A DNA stretch of 41,597 bases from Bacteroidaceae bacterium (GTDB taxonomy: Bacteria > Bacteroidota > Bacteroidia > Bacteroidales > Bacteroidaceae). Under the pieces are notes generated by a model. The model did not search any database and had not been told where the DNA came from. It was given only the letters and a program-made list of their open reading frames with translations. Positions 33,264 through 40,389 of this stretch are shown in pieces; within the stretch, counting starts at the first letter, position 1; each line of letters begins with the position of its first letter. The DNA lies in assembly GCA_017429945.1 (NCBI GenBank), contig JAFRNY010000068.1, forward strand, positions 1-41,597, given 5' to 3'. A program made the translations under genes and the position numbers.

Positions 33264-35456
33264 GTGACAGAAGAAAAGATAACCCTCCCCGAGGAGGGAG
33301 GGACAGAGGAAGCACCTCAGGTTAGATACGGCGAAGACGAGATACGCCACCTCTCCGACATGGAGCACGTGCGCACACGCCCCGGCATGTACATCGGCCG
33401 ACTGGGCGATGGCACTCATGCCGAGGACGGCATCTACGTGCTGCTGAAAGAGGTCATCGACAACTCCATCGACGAATTCAAGATGAACTCGGGCAAGCGC
33501 ATCGAAGTAGATATCTACGACAACATGCGCGTGTCCGTGCGCGACTACGGCCGCGGCATACCCCTTGGCAAACTCATCGAGGCCGTGTCGATGCTCAACA
33601 CCGGAGGCAAGTACGACAGCAAAGCCTTCAAGAAGAGCGTGGGCCTCAACGGCGTAGGCCTCAAGGCCGTCAACGCCCTCTCCACGCATTTCGTGGCACA
33701 GAGCTTCCGCGACGGCGAGACGCGCCGCGCCGAATTCGAGAAAGGCATACTCATCAGCGACGTAGGCACGCCCGCCAGCGGCGCTGCCACAGTCCTCGAA
33801 AACGGAGCAGCCATTCCCGCCAACGCCGCCCCAAGCGCCTCCCCCGCCCCCTCAAGCGCCCCCTCCTCAAGCGCCGCCTCCTCCCCAAGCGCCCTCGCCT
33901 CCCCCTCCCCGGGGGCTGCTGTCGGCGGTTTCCCCGCCGACTCCCCCGCCCCCGCTGCCGCCACCATCACCGCCGACGTCGAGAACGGCACGCTCATTCT
34001 CTTCGAGCCCGACGAGAGCCTCTTCAAGAACTACCGCTTCCAGAGCGAATTCGTAGAGACACTACTGCGCAACTACACCTACCTCAACACCGGCCTCACC
34101 ATAATGTTCAATGGCCACCGCATACTCTCGCGCAACGGACTCGAAGACCTGCTCACCGACACCATGACCACGCAGCCCCTCTACCCCATCGTACACCTCA
34201 AGGGCGAAGACATAGAAATAGCCTTCACCCACACCAACGGGCAGTATGGCGAGGAATACCACAGCTTCGTCAACGGGCAGCACACCACACAAGGCGGCAC
34301 ACACCAGAGCGCCTTCAAGAAATACATTGCCGAGACCATCAAGGACTTCTCCGGGAAGAACTTCGACTATGCCGACATACGCAACGGCATAGTGGCAGCC
34401 ATCTCGATCGACATACAGGAACCCCTCTTCGAGAGCCAGACAAAAATCAAGCTCGGCTCACTCTCCACAGAGCCCAACGGCAAAGGCATCTCCATAGACA
34501 AGTTCGTGGGCGACTTCGTAAAGCAGCAGGTCGACAACTACCTCCGCCGCACGCCCGACGTGGCAGAGATCATACTCCAGAAGGTAGGCGAGAGCGAGCG
34601 AGAGCGCAAGGCCATGGCAGGCGTTGCCAAGCTCGCACGCGAGCGCTCGAAGAAAGCCAACCTCCACAACCGCAAGCTACGCGACTGCCGCATACACTTC
34701 AACGACCCCAAGGGCGACCGACAGGAGGACTCATGCATCTTCATCACCGAGGGCGACTCCGCATCCGGATCCATCACCAAGAGCCGCGACGTACTCACCC
34801 AGGCCGTCTTCAGCCTACGAGGCAAGCCCCTCAACTGCTACGGCCTGACGAAGAAAGTGGTCTATGAGAACGAGGAGTTCAACCTCCTGCAGGCAGCCCT
34901 CAACATCGAGGACGGCCTCGACGGCCTGCGCTACAACAAAGTCATCGTGGCAACCGATGCCGATGTCGATGGCATGCACATCCGCCTGCTCATGATCACC
35001 TTCTTCCTACAGTTCTTCCCCGAGCTCATCAAGAAAGGCCACGTCTATATCCTACAGACGCCACTCTTCCGCGTGCGCCAGCGCCGTAAGCGCCTCTCGC
35101 GCGCACGCCTCGAAGCCATCGGCGAGACAGACACCCGCGGCGACTTCATCACACGCTACTGCTACACCGACGAGGAGCGCCTGCAGAACATCGAAGCCCT
35201 CGGGCCCGAACCCGAGATCACCCGATTCAAAGGTCTCGGCGAGATAAGCCCCGACGAGTTCAAGGCCTTCATCGGCCCCGACATGCGCCTCGAGCAAGTG
35301 ACGCTCCACAAATCCGACCAAGTAGCCGAGCTCCTCGAATACTACATGGGCAAGAACACCATGGAACGCCAAAACTTCATCATCGACAACCTCGTCATCG
35401 AGGAAGACCGCCCCGACGAGGAAGAAGAGGAAGAACGTGAGTACAAAGAACTTTAA
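33264..35456 (+). CDS. parE: DNA topoisomerase IV subunit B with low-complexity insert
   Basis: ATPase subunit of the type IIA enzyme that unlinks replicated chromosomes. The GTG start gives 730 residues. The GHKL ATPase has [10 protein letters not shown] (63-72), RDYGRGIP (93-100) and [14 protein letters not shown] (127-140). The transducer and Toprim domain have [11 protein letters not shown] and [11 protein letters not shown], and the C-terminus ends in an acidic EEEEEE run. Compared with what I know of Bacteroidetes ParE, residues about 168-237 (33765-33974) are an extra Ala/Ser/Pro-rich insert inside the ATPase domain. Its DNA looks like expanded GC-rich repeat (CAAGCGCC, CTCCCC, GCGGTTTCCCCGC). 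The first residues ([10 protein letters not shown]) also come from a repeat unit at 33283-33305. The frame stays open, so the protein is probably functional. Confidence 0.93.
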   Translation: MTEEKITLPEEGGTEEAPQVRYGEDEIRHLSDMEHVRTRPGMYIGRLGDGTHAEDGIYVLLKEVIDNSIDEFKMNSGKRIEVDIYDNMRVSVRDYGRGIPLGKLIEAVSMLNTGGKYDSKAFKKSVGLNGVGLKAVNALSTHFVAQSFRDGETRRAEFEKGILISDVGTPASGAATVLENGAAIPANAAPSASPAPSSAPSSSAASSPSALASPSPGAAVGGFPADSPAPAAATITADVENGTLILFEPDESLFKNYRFQSEFVETLLRNYTYLNTGLTIMFNGHRILSRNGLEDLLTDTMTTQPLYPIVHLKGEDIEIAFTHTNGQYGEEYHSFVNGQHTTQGGTHQSAFKKYIAETIKDFSGKNFDYADIRNGIVAAISIDIQEPLFESQTKIKLGSLSTEPNGKGISIDKFVGDFVKQQVDNYLRRTPDVAEIILQKVGESERERKAMAGVAKLARERSKKANLHNRKLRDCRIHFNDPKGDRQEDSCIFITEGDSASGSITKSRDVLTQAVFSLRGKPLNCYGLTKKVVYENEEFNLLQAALNIEDGLDGLRYNKVIVATDADVDGMHIRLLMITFFLQFFPELIKKGHVYILQTPLFRVRQRRKRLSRARLEAIGETDTRGDFITRYCYTDEERLQNIEALGPEPEITRFKGLGEISPDEFKAFIGPDMRLEQVTLHKSDQVAELLEYYMGKNTMERQNFIIDNLVIEEDRPDEEEEEEREYKEL
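33830..33962. repeat. GC-rich low-complexity/repeat insertion inside parE
   Basis: C/G-rich repeats (gcgcctcccc, ctcaagcgcc units, then CCTCCCCGGGGGCTGCTG and GGCGGTTTCCCCGCC palindromes) that code for Ala/Ser/Pro. Base composition and word use differ sharply from the flanking parE codons. Confidence 0.7.
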
Positions 35457-36028
35457 ACATTGAACTTTGAACTTTGAACATTGAACATTGAACTTTGCGC
35501 TCAACCCCTGGTCGCTTCGCTCCGCTCGGCGCTTGCAACGCTTCTTGAGGTATCAAGCGTCACCCTGCGGGATGCCGAGCGGACACTTCAAGAATATCTA
35601 TCAAAAATCTAATTTAAAATCATTCAAACCACTGCTATAAAATCATTCAAACCACTGCTATAAAATCATGCAGCATAATGCTTGATAGATTCTTAAAAAG
35701 ATTTTCTTGAGATTTTGAGGCCCGCAAGGCCGACCAATAAATCCTCACAGCTTCGCTCTGCGAAAAACTTTCAACATTGAACTTTGAACTTTGAACATTG
35801 CTTTCGGCCTTTGGTCGCTTCGCTTGCGAAGAACGCTAAACCCTAAACGCTAAACCCTCCGCTCGACGCTTGCGTCGCTCCATACTTAGAGAACTACAGC
35901 CCCCGGCCGTATCCTCTAGACTAACTCTCATTCTTCATTCTTAATTCTTCATTCTTAATTCTTATTCTTCACTCCAGCCCCCGGCCGTGCCCAATTCTTC
36001 ATTCTTAATTCTTAATTCTTCATTCATA
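35457..36028. repeat. 572-bp intergenic mosaic of repeats
   Basis: No gene seen. In order: TTGAACT/TTGAACA heptamers (about 35452-35496); a palindrome with arms CCGCTCGGC (35522-35530) and GCCGAGCGG (35574-35582); an AT-rich element, copy B (about 35586-35737), with an internal duplication of about 22 bp (aaatcattcaaaccactgct); TTGAACT heptamers (35772-35802); CCCTAAA heptamers (35835-35860); palindrome CGACGCTTGCGTCG (35864-35877); and ATTCTTA/ATTCTTC heptamers (about 35931-36028) up to the coaD start. Confidence 0.85.
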
Positions 36029-36463
36029 ATGCTCCTCCTCTTCCCCGGCTCGTTCGACCCCTTCACCCTCGGCCATGCCGACCTCGTCAACCGTGCCCTC
36101 AAGCTCTTCGACGAAGTCGCCATAGCCATTGGCGTCAACGAGCAGAAAGCCGGTTGGCAGCCCGTCGACGAGCGCCTGCGAGTAATCCGGCAGCTCTACA
36201 TCAATGAACCGCGCGTGCGCGTGAGCACCTACACCGGCCTCACCGCCGACTACGCCGAAGCCATCGGTGCCACAGCCATCCTGCGCGGCGTACGTTCCGT
36301 CAAGGACTACGAGTACGAGCTCGAGATGGCCGACGTCAACCGTCGGCTCACCGGCATCGACACCGTCGTCCTCTTCGCCGGCCCTGCCCTCGCCGCCATC
36401 TCCAGCTCCGTCGTGCGCGAGCTCGCACATTTCGGTCGCGACATCAGCGCCTTCCTCCCATAG
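36029..36463 (+). CDS. coaD: Phosphopantetheine adenylyltransferase
   Basis: Fourth step of coenzyme A synthesis: transfers AMP from ATP to 4'-phosphopantetheine. It begins MLLLFPGSFDPFTLGHADLV, with the nucleotidyltransferase TLGH motif. ILRGVRSVKDYEYELEMADV and the ATP-loop signature ISSSVVRELAHFGRDIS follow. I reject the longer frame from 35987, whose extra residues (NSSFLILNSSF) are just translated ATTCTTA heptamers. 144 residues is near the usual length. It converges with the amidase gene, leaving 2 bp between the stop codons, so no separate terminator fits. Confidence 0.94.
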   Translation: MLLLFPGSFDPFTLGHADLVNRALKLFDEVAIAIGVNEQKAGWQPVDERLRVIRQLYINEPRVRVSTYTGLTADYAEAIGATAILRGVRSVKDYEYELEMADVNRRLTGIDTVVLFAGPALAAISSSVVRELAHFGRDISAFLP

Positions 36464-36465
36464 CA

Positions 36466-36945
36466 TCACCCCACGTCGCCGAGAAGCCCCGCGGGCTCCA
36501 GGTCCCAGTAGTCCATGAGGACGTCAAACGAGGGGCATTGCTTCATCCATTCCTCAGGCTCTATGCGCCCGTTGCCGTCCAAGTCGGGCGAGAGGTCGCG
36601 GTGACCCATTATGATGGCGCCGGGGAAGCGTTCGTGCAGCGTCTCCAACAGCCGGCGCATACTTCGGCGCTGAGCCTTGGTGCGCGTGTCGCAGACATGG
36701 CCTGCCATGTCCAGCCCGCCCTCATAGCAGATGCCTATGGAGTGTGCATTATGGTCTTTGCAGTGAGCTCCCACCTCGCTCAGCGCCCGCCCTTCGTGCA
36801 CTGAGCCGTCGCGTGTGATGTAAAAGTGGTATCCTATATCCTTCCAGCCCCGCCGCAGGTGATCGCGCCTGCACTGCTCGAAGGTGTAGCACTGCCCGGC
36901 CTTCGTGGCCGAGCAGTGAATGATGATTAAGGTTATTGTTCGCAT
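36466..36945 (-). CDS. N-acetylmuramoyl-L-alanine amidase (Amidase_2, phage-lysozyme-like)
   Basis: Cleaves the MurNAc-L-Ala bond of peptidoglycan. Zinc site: His in LIIIHCSATKAG, His in IMGHRDLSPDLDG and Cys in MKQCPSFDVL; GWKDIGYHFYITRDGSVHEG and SIGICYEGGLD complete the T7-lysozyme-type fold. 159 residues, no signal peptide, so export or release needs another route. I use the ATG at 36945; a GTG at 36957 would add four residues. It is the last gene of a leftward cassette (HU-like, smalltalk, amidase) found repeatedly in gut Bacteroidales genomes, often beside polysaccharide loci (from memory). Confidence 0.92.
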   Translation of the reverse strand: MRTITLIIIHCSATKAGQCYTFEQCRRDHLRRGWKDIGYHFYITRDGSVHEGRALSEVGAHCKDHNAHSIGICYEGGLDMAGHVCDTRTKAQRRSMRRLLETLHERFPGAIIMGHRDLSPDLDGNGRIEPEEWMKQCPSFDVLMDYWDLEPAGLLGDVG

Positions 36946-36991
36946 GATTTCTGTCACGGCCTGCAGCCGTAATTGAATGTTGAATGTTTAA

Positions 36992-37099
36992 TCAGTTGCA
37001 GAAGCAGCTGCTGGTTGTAAGGCTCGTTATGAGCGCTGTAAGGATGGTAACGATGATGTCAAACACCCGCTTAATAGTTCGTTTCGTTGAATCTTTCAT
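36992..37099 (-). CDS. Smalltalk protein (35 residues)
   Basis: ATG at 37097-37099, TGA at 36992-36994. The product begins MKDSTKRTIKRVFDIIVTIL and ends TSLTTSSCFCN: a basic N-terminus, one hydrophobic helix, and Ser-Cys near the end, as in the tiny 'smalltalk' family found next to HU-like and amidase genes in Bacteroidales. It could be a lipoprotein-like or holin-like membrane peptide, helping the amidase without signal peptide reach the wall; this is inference. It lies 46 bp upstream of the amidase on the same strand. Confidence 0.88.
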   Translation of the reverse strand: MKDSTKRTIKRVFDIIVTILTALITSLTTSSCFCN

Positions 37100-37362
37100 A
37101 GTCGGAATAGCCTGCCCCCCCCAGGACTCTCCCCCGCCCTCCCTGGTAAGGAGGGAGCGGAATGACTTGTGTATGGGGAGGATTGGTCGTGGCTTTTTGT
37201 TTTAAGGGTTAGTTGTTTACGCTTCCAGTAAGCAAACTCTCACTTTTATTTTTTTAATTTCTGAATTTTTAATTCCCTATTTTTTAAATTTTCAACCTTC
37301 TCCCTCTCCCCGGAGGCCCCCTCCTTTCGGGAGGGGTGCCCGCAGGGCGGAGTGGGTCTTTT
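37100..37362. repeat. Intergenic with two GC-rich palindromic elements
   Basis: GC-rich copies at about 37111-37160 (CCCCGCCCTCCCTGGTAAGG then AGGGAG) and 37301-37355 (CCCCCTCCTTTCGGGAGGGG then GCCCGCAGGGC), separated by an AT-rich stretch (37235-37290). They sit between the HU-like and smalltalk genes; no ORF is supported. Confidence 0.75.
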
Positions 37363-37845
37363 TTAGGGCTCGGTCGTTTCCTCGGGCTCGGGCGTCCAGT
37401 CGGCATTGGTCTTGCCTTCGTTCTCAGCCTTGAGAGCAGCGGCCTGTGCACGGCGTGTGGTAGTGCGCTCAAACTCAGCGTCGCGGCGCAAGTTTGCGAA
37501 GGCCTTGCCGTTGTTGAAGTTGACGGTCATCACCTTGATGTTCTGCGACGTGAACTCGTCCTTGGTCTTGGCGCCTTGCGAGCTGATGCTGGGGGCGAAA
37601 GTGCCCAGGTCGCCGAGTTCTATCTTATAGCCCTGCAGGATAAGTTCGCGCATGCACACCGAGAGTTCCGTGAGGATGCCCACGATGGTGCCCTTAGAGA
37701 ACACCGAGTTGTGCTCTGCGATGTGATCGGCAAGCTCGTTGATGTTGACGATTCCCGTGAGCTGAAGGTTGGCATACGCCTTCTTTTCCTCGTCGGGCTT
37801 CATAGGATTGGGCTGCATAGCCACACTGTACTGAATCTTTTTCAT
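37363..37845 (-). CDS. HU-like DNA-binding protein (HU-HIG type)
   Basis: 160 residues. The start ATG at 37845 (MKKIQYSVAMQPNPM) is chosen over 38016 because the extra 57 residues run through repeat DNA. The body ANLQLTGIVNINELADHIAE, SVFSKGTIVGILTELSVCMR, ELILQGYKIELGDLGTFAPS matches the Bacteroidetes 'DNA-binding domain, histone-like' family (HU-HIG), predicted to bind and bend DNA. The C-terminal tail (about 125-160) is basic then acidic (EPEETTEP). In the cassette it precedes smalltalk and amidase genes and follows a structured leader with its own promoter. Whether it regulates the cassette or packs DNA is unknown. Confidence 0.9.
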   Translation of the reverse strand: MKKIQYSVAMQPNPMKPDEEKKAYANLQLTGIVNINELADHIAEHNSVFSKGTIVGILTELSVCMRELILQGYKIELGDLGTFAPSISSQGAKTKDEFTSQNIKVMTVNFNNGKAFANLRRDAEFERTTTRRAQAAALKAENEGKTNADWTPEPEETTEP

Positions 37846-38073
37846 GGTATTGAACCCTCTCTGACTCCAGACCCAACCCCGCCCCCTCGCGTGAGTGAGG
37901 GGAGTGTTGGCGCGCAGCGGAGGATGGGCTGTTGGAGGACTCGTTTCAGGGTACTTGGAGTCAAGGTTAATGAAAGGCTGGCTGTCGCATGTGCGACAAA
38001 GAAATGCGGAAAACATCCCGTTCAGAAGTCTTAAGGGTTTAGGCCAAAAGTTATATAAGTTTTTGGAAAAGTC

Positions 38074-38151
38074 TTATAACTTCTGGCGTACACCCTTAGG
38101 GGTTCTGCGTTCCGGCGGCGCTCGTAATTTAATGGTTCTTTGGTTTTTCAT
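38074..38151 (-). CDS. Possible leader peptide (25 residues)
   Basis: ATG at 38149-38151, 48 nt after a TACCTTTG box; TAA at 38074-38076. The peptide is MKNQRTIKLRAPPERRTPKG then VRQKL, strongly basic. Its last codons overlap the first arm of a long hairpin, an arrangement like an attenuator, but no regulatory codon run is seen. It may instead be chance. Confidence 0.35.
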   Translation of the reverse strand: MKNQRTIKLRAPPERRTPKGVRQKL

Positions 38152-38198
38152 GGTTGAAGTATTAGTTTTGATGTGGCAAACCCTTTTGTTTGCGAGTG

Positions 38199-38206
38199 CA
38201 AAGGTA
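38199..38206 (-). promoter_or_regulatory. -7 box (TACCTTTG) upstream of the HU-like gene leader
   Basis: TAnnTTTG match on the minus strand, about 350 nt before the HU-like start codon. No clear -33 element. Confidence 0.55.
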
Positions 38207-38395
38207 CGACATCCTTTTCGCCTCACTACAGGCTCAATGTACCCTCGCGTCACCCATCGCCCGATAACGTCAGTTATCGCCATATAACTATCCCCTCTCA
38301 ACCCTAAACCCTAAAACCTCAACGCTCATTCCTCCGCTCGACTTCCGGTCGCTTCGCTTGCGAAGAACCCTCAACCCTAAACCCTAAACGCTCAC

Positions 38396-38632
38396 CTACG
38401 GCGGTTCAATAGCAGCGAAGATGCGTGAGACCCAATCCTTGCGAAGCAGGCGGCGATGGGGCGTCCAGCCTCGCCGCATCAGTTCCTCTACCAGCCCCGG
38501 AGCACGTATGAGGTCCTGCTTGAACAGCCGCAGTGCCCACGAAGGGTCGCGGTCGGGGTAGTACATCTGTGCCAGCTCGCCCTTACCATAGGCCCGCAGC
38601 GGCACCATTTCATCCAATTCTTTTTCTTTCAT
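38396..38632 (-). CDS. DUF4248 domain-containing protein
   Basis: 78 residues. The characteristic start of the family is MVPLRAYGKGELAQMYYPD (from residue 9), followed by WALRLFKQDLIRAPGLVEEL and the C-terminal HRRLLRKDWVSRIFAAIEPP. This resembles a compact helix-turn-helix. DUF4248 proteins usually accompany HU-like and amidase genes in Bacteroidales; the function is not established. A start at the second Met (38608) would match shorter family members. The stop is right at the end of a CCCTAAA heptamer array. Confidence 0.82.
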   Translation of the reverse strand: MKEKELDEMVPLRAYGKGELAQMYYPDRDPSWALRLFKQDLIRAPGLVEELMRRGWTPHRRLLRKDWVSRIFAAIEPP

Positions 38633-38676
38633 AATCTTCGATACATTGTCTTGGTTAATTTTTCAATCTTCAATCC

Positions 38677-39252
38677 TCAATCTTCTAATTCCCACGGCAT
38701 CCTTATGCCAGCCAATATCTCCTTCATCTGGTCGGGCGTTGCCGCATGAGCCGCGTTCCATTCGCGCTGCCGCCGTCTTTCTGCCCTCTCAGCCCTTTCT
38801 ATCTCCAGGTTGTGCAGGCGCTGCTGCTGCTCCCGCATCCTGCGTTCCTCCAGGGGGTCGCGTGGATTCCATCCGTCGGCCGTATTGTCATAGTTGCCAT
38901 TGACGACCTTGATGAAGTTCTCCTCGCGCAGCAGCCATTCTGCCGTGGCGAGGAAAGGGCGGTGGCCGTGGTTGTTAAGGAAGTCGCTCACGGCGGCGCG
39001 CCGCACCATCTCCTCCACCTTCGCCTGGCCATGGTCGCGTAGCAGGGCGCGTAGCATACGGGCGTAGCCGGGTGTGAGGCGATAGATGGCCGGGATCGAG
39101 GCGTGCCGCTCCAGCATCTCACCGTTGAACATATCGATGAAAGCCTGCACGTCGGCGTCAGCCTCGCACGCGTGTGCACCCGTGCCCGCACAAACCGCAG
39201 CTGCTGCGGTGGCCTTCTTTCTGTCTTTTCTTTCTTTGCTTCTTTCTTTCAT
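38677..39252 (-). CDS. Conserved hypothetical protein, DUF7833/DnaD-like region
   Basis: 191 residues from the ATG at 39252 (MKERSKERKDRKKATAAAA). The 39297 start is rejected because it lies in the TATCTTTG promoter box (39295-39302). The N-terminus is Lys/Arg-rich then Ala-rich. The core AFIDMFNGEMLERHASIPAI, YRLTPGYARMLRALLRDHGQ and LATAEWLLREENFIKVVNGN is a helical module I associate with the C-terminal part of Bacteroidetes replication-initiator-like proteins. The C-terminus has a highly charged coiled-coil (EERRMREQQQRLHNLEIERA). Function unknown; cassette member. Confidence 0.7.
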   Translation of the reverse strand: MKERSKERKDRKKATAAAAVCAGTGAHACEADADVQAFIDMFNGEMLERHASIPAIYRLTPGYARMLRALLRDHGQAKVEEMVRRAAVSDFLNNHGHRPFLATAEWLLREENFIKVVNGNYDNTADGWNPRDPLEERRMREQQQRLHNLEIERAERAERRRQREWNAAHAATPDQMKEILAGIRMPWELED

Positions 39253-39294
39253 TTCTATCTTTCTTTTGCGGTTATGAAATACCTGTAACGGCAG

Positions 39295-39302
39295 CAAAGA
39301 TA
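39295..39302 (-). promoter_or_regulatory. -7 box (TATCTTTG) for 38677-39252
   Basis: TAnnTTTG on the minus strand, 42 nt before the ATG at 39252; used to choose that start. Confidence 0.6.
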
Positions 39303-39322
39303 CAAAAAGCCGCGAACAACAG

Positions 39323-39351
39323 CCCCCTACAATGTACGTATATGTAGGGGG
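39323..39351. terminator. Hairpin between cassette genes
   Basis: Arms CCCCCTACA (39323-39331) and TGTAGGGGG (39343-39351), 11-nt loop. It lies downstream of the 39392-39913 gene and upstream of the next promoter. No strong T run, so terminator or operator. Confidence 0.45.
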
Positions 39352-39391
39352 TACTACGTGGGCCTGCTCCAGGCCGATGATCTCCGAGGGA

Positions 39392-39913
39392 TCAACGCAG
39401 CAGCGCTTTCAGCTTATCGCGGAAAAGAAGGGACTGCCGCTGGTCGAGCGCATCATGATAGTCGCGGTACATATTGCGCCGCTGCCACAGCTCCTCAAAC
39501 ACCTTCCATTTCTCCTTTATCCCCAGCCTCACAGCCATGGCATCAGCCAGCAGAGCCGACTGACTGCGGGAGATCGTGGGCCGGAAGTCGTCGTCGACAT
39601 ACCCTGCCGCCCGCACCTTCGCCCACAGCTTCATCGCGGCCTCAGTGCTCAGGGCTTCAGGCAATGGTGTGCCGCCTTCCGTGCTCATGCCATCATGCCG
39701 CGCCCCTGCTGCTGACTTCTCCCTTCGCCCCTTGGAGAGAGCCTCAGGACCTGTGAAAGTTATGTTTTGCGTCTGTACAGTATCCACATGCTGGCTGCCA
39801 TCCTTATACACATTCAGCACTATACTGCCCAGAACCCTGTAGCTCTCTTGATGCAACTGCTCGCTCAGACGGTTCAACATCTCAAGTTCATCCTCAATGC
39901 TTTCATCCTTCAT
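39392..39913 (-). CDS. Conserved hypothetical protein (cassette-associated)
   Basis: 173 residues, no signal or membrane segment. The N-terminal third is helical (ELEMLNRLSEQLHQESYRVL) with a short beta stretch (GSIVLNVYKDG). The middle is low-complexity (about 55-90). The C-terminal domain LWAKVRAAGYVDDDFRPTIS, then RSQSALLADAMAVRLGIKEK, WKVFEELWQ is a pattern I have seen in Bacteroides proteins that lie near mobile and HU-amidase cassettes, without known function. First gene of the leftward group; its own promoter was not found. Confidence 0.65.
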   Translation of the reverse strand: MKDESIEDELEMLNRLSEQLHQESYRVLGSIVLNVYKDGSQHVDTVQTQNITFTGPEALSKGRREKSAAGARHDGMSTEGGTPLPEALSTEAAMKLWAKVRAAGYVDDDFRPTISRSQSALLADAMAVRLGIKEKWKVFEELWQRRNMYRDYHDALDQRQSLLFRDKLKALLR

Positions 39914-40037
39914 TGCGTTTTCCTTTATTTATTGATTGATAATACATACGTATCCGACATGCCCCACAATTACAATGGTGCTTCTGTCAATAGGGGAAAA
40001 AAACGGAAGGCGCAGGACGTTTTTGGAGTCACAACAA

Positions 40038-40169
40038 AAGTCTCTCAGGTTTAGCCGAACCTATTCGCAATTGCTGATACCGCCAAAGCCCACGCCTCCG
40101 TTGGATGCGTGAGCTGGCAGCCGTCTTGCCTTGCGAATGTCTGGGTGAATGGCTAATTCGAGAGACTTT
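40038..40169. repeat. 132-bp imperfect inverted-repeat element
   Basis: Ends AAAGTCTCTC (40038-40047) and GAGAGACTTT (40160-40169) are exactly complementary. Inside, TTAGCC/GGCTAA and ATTCGCAA/TTGCGAAT also pair, and CACGC ... GCGTG flank a TCCGTTGGA loop. The whole can fold into one long arm. A MITE, a structured RNA or a solitary recombination site are possible. Confidence 0.6.
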
Positions 40170-40389
40170 CAAGAAAGCTGCGGTTGCTCTATTTTATATG
40201 TATTCTGGGCACAAAGTTACCCCTTTTCTTTGAATTGCCCAAAACTTTACTGCTTTTTTATGAACTCATTGTTTTTATCGTTTTATTCATTACATGCCCA
40301 TCCATGTGGCTTATGGGCGATGTTTGAAGAGGTTAGATGACGTATGAAGGTATTATTCATTGTCGCAAATAGTTCGCAAAACAACGCTA
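40170..40389. other. AT-rich intergenic, no feature recognised
   Basis: Between the 132-bp element and the methyltransferase stop codon. Visibly AT-richer than the rest of the window. No ORF, hairpin or TAnnTTTG box that I would defend. Confidence 0.5.

Larger units (their letters stand above)
37846..38395. promoter_or_regulatory. Structured leader region between DUF4248 and HU-like genes
   Basis: On the minus strand: a TACCTTTG -7 box (38199-38206), a 25-codon ORF (38074-38151), then a long hairpin whose arms are 38075-38100 and 38030-38055 (TATAACTTCTGGCG... with CTTAAGGGTTTAGG..., about five mismatches in 26 bp). A palindrome TGTCGCA-TG-TGCGACA (37983-37998) and a GC-rich element (about 37868-37910) precede the HU-like start. 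CCCTAAA heptamers occupy 38290-38325 and 38359-38395. Confidence 0.6.

Noticed and set aside
32020-33315. 431-codon antisense ORF (also long antisense ORFs over dgt, 1158-2093, and nhaA, 7829-8800)
   Set aside because: GC-rich codon use of the true genes keeps the opposite strand open; the translated products are low-complexity (Val/Gly/Glu/His) with no motifs, while the sense strands carry clear families.
33264-35456. GyrB rather than ParE
   Set aside because: The [20 protein letters not shown] and [20 protein letters not shown] segments and the lack of a GyrB-type C-terminus fit the Bacteroidetes ParE group.
35987-36028. N-terminal extension of CoaD (NSSFLILNSSF...)
   Set aside because: It is translation of the ATTCTTA heptamer array; the conserved protein begins at MLLLFPGSFDP.
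37846-38016. 57-residue N-terminal extension of the HU-like protein
   Set aside because: It runs through a palindrome and a GC-rich repeat unit; the conserved family starts at MKKIQYSVA.
38074-38301. 75-residue ORF as a gene
   Set aside because: Its first 50 codons lie upstream of or overlap the TACCTTTG promoter box; only the last 25 codons from 38151 are plausible as a leader peptide.
36466-39913. Prophage
   Set aside because: Only amidase, a small membrane peptide and DNA-binding-type proteins are present; no capsid, portal, terminase, tail or integrase genes.
40038-40169. Integron attC site
   Set aside because: A single GTTGGAT core-like word lies at the loop rather than at the ends, there is no matching terminal RYYYAAC/GTTRRRY pair, and no integrase.
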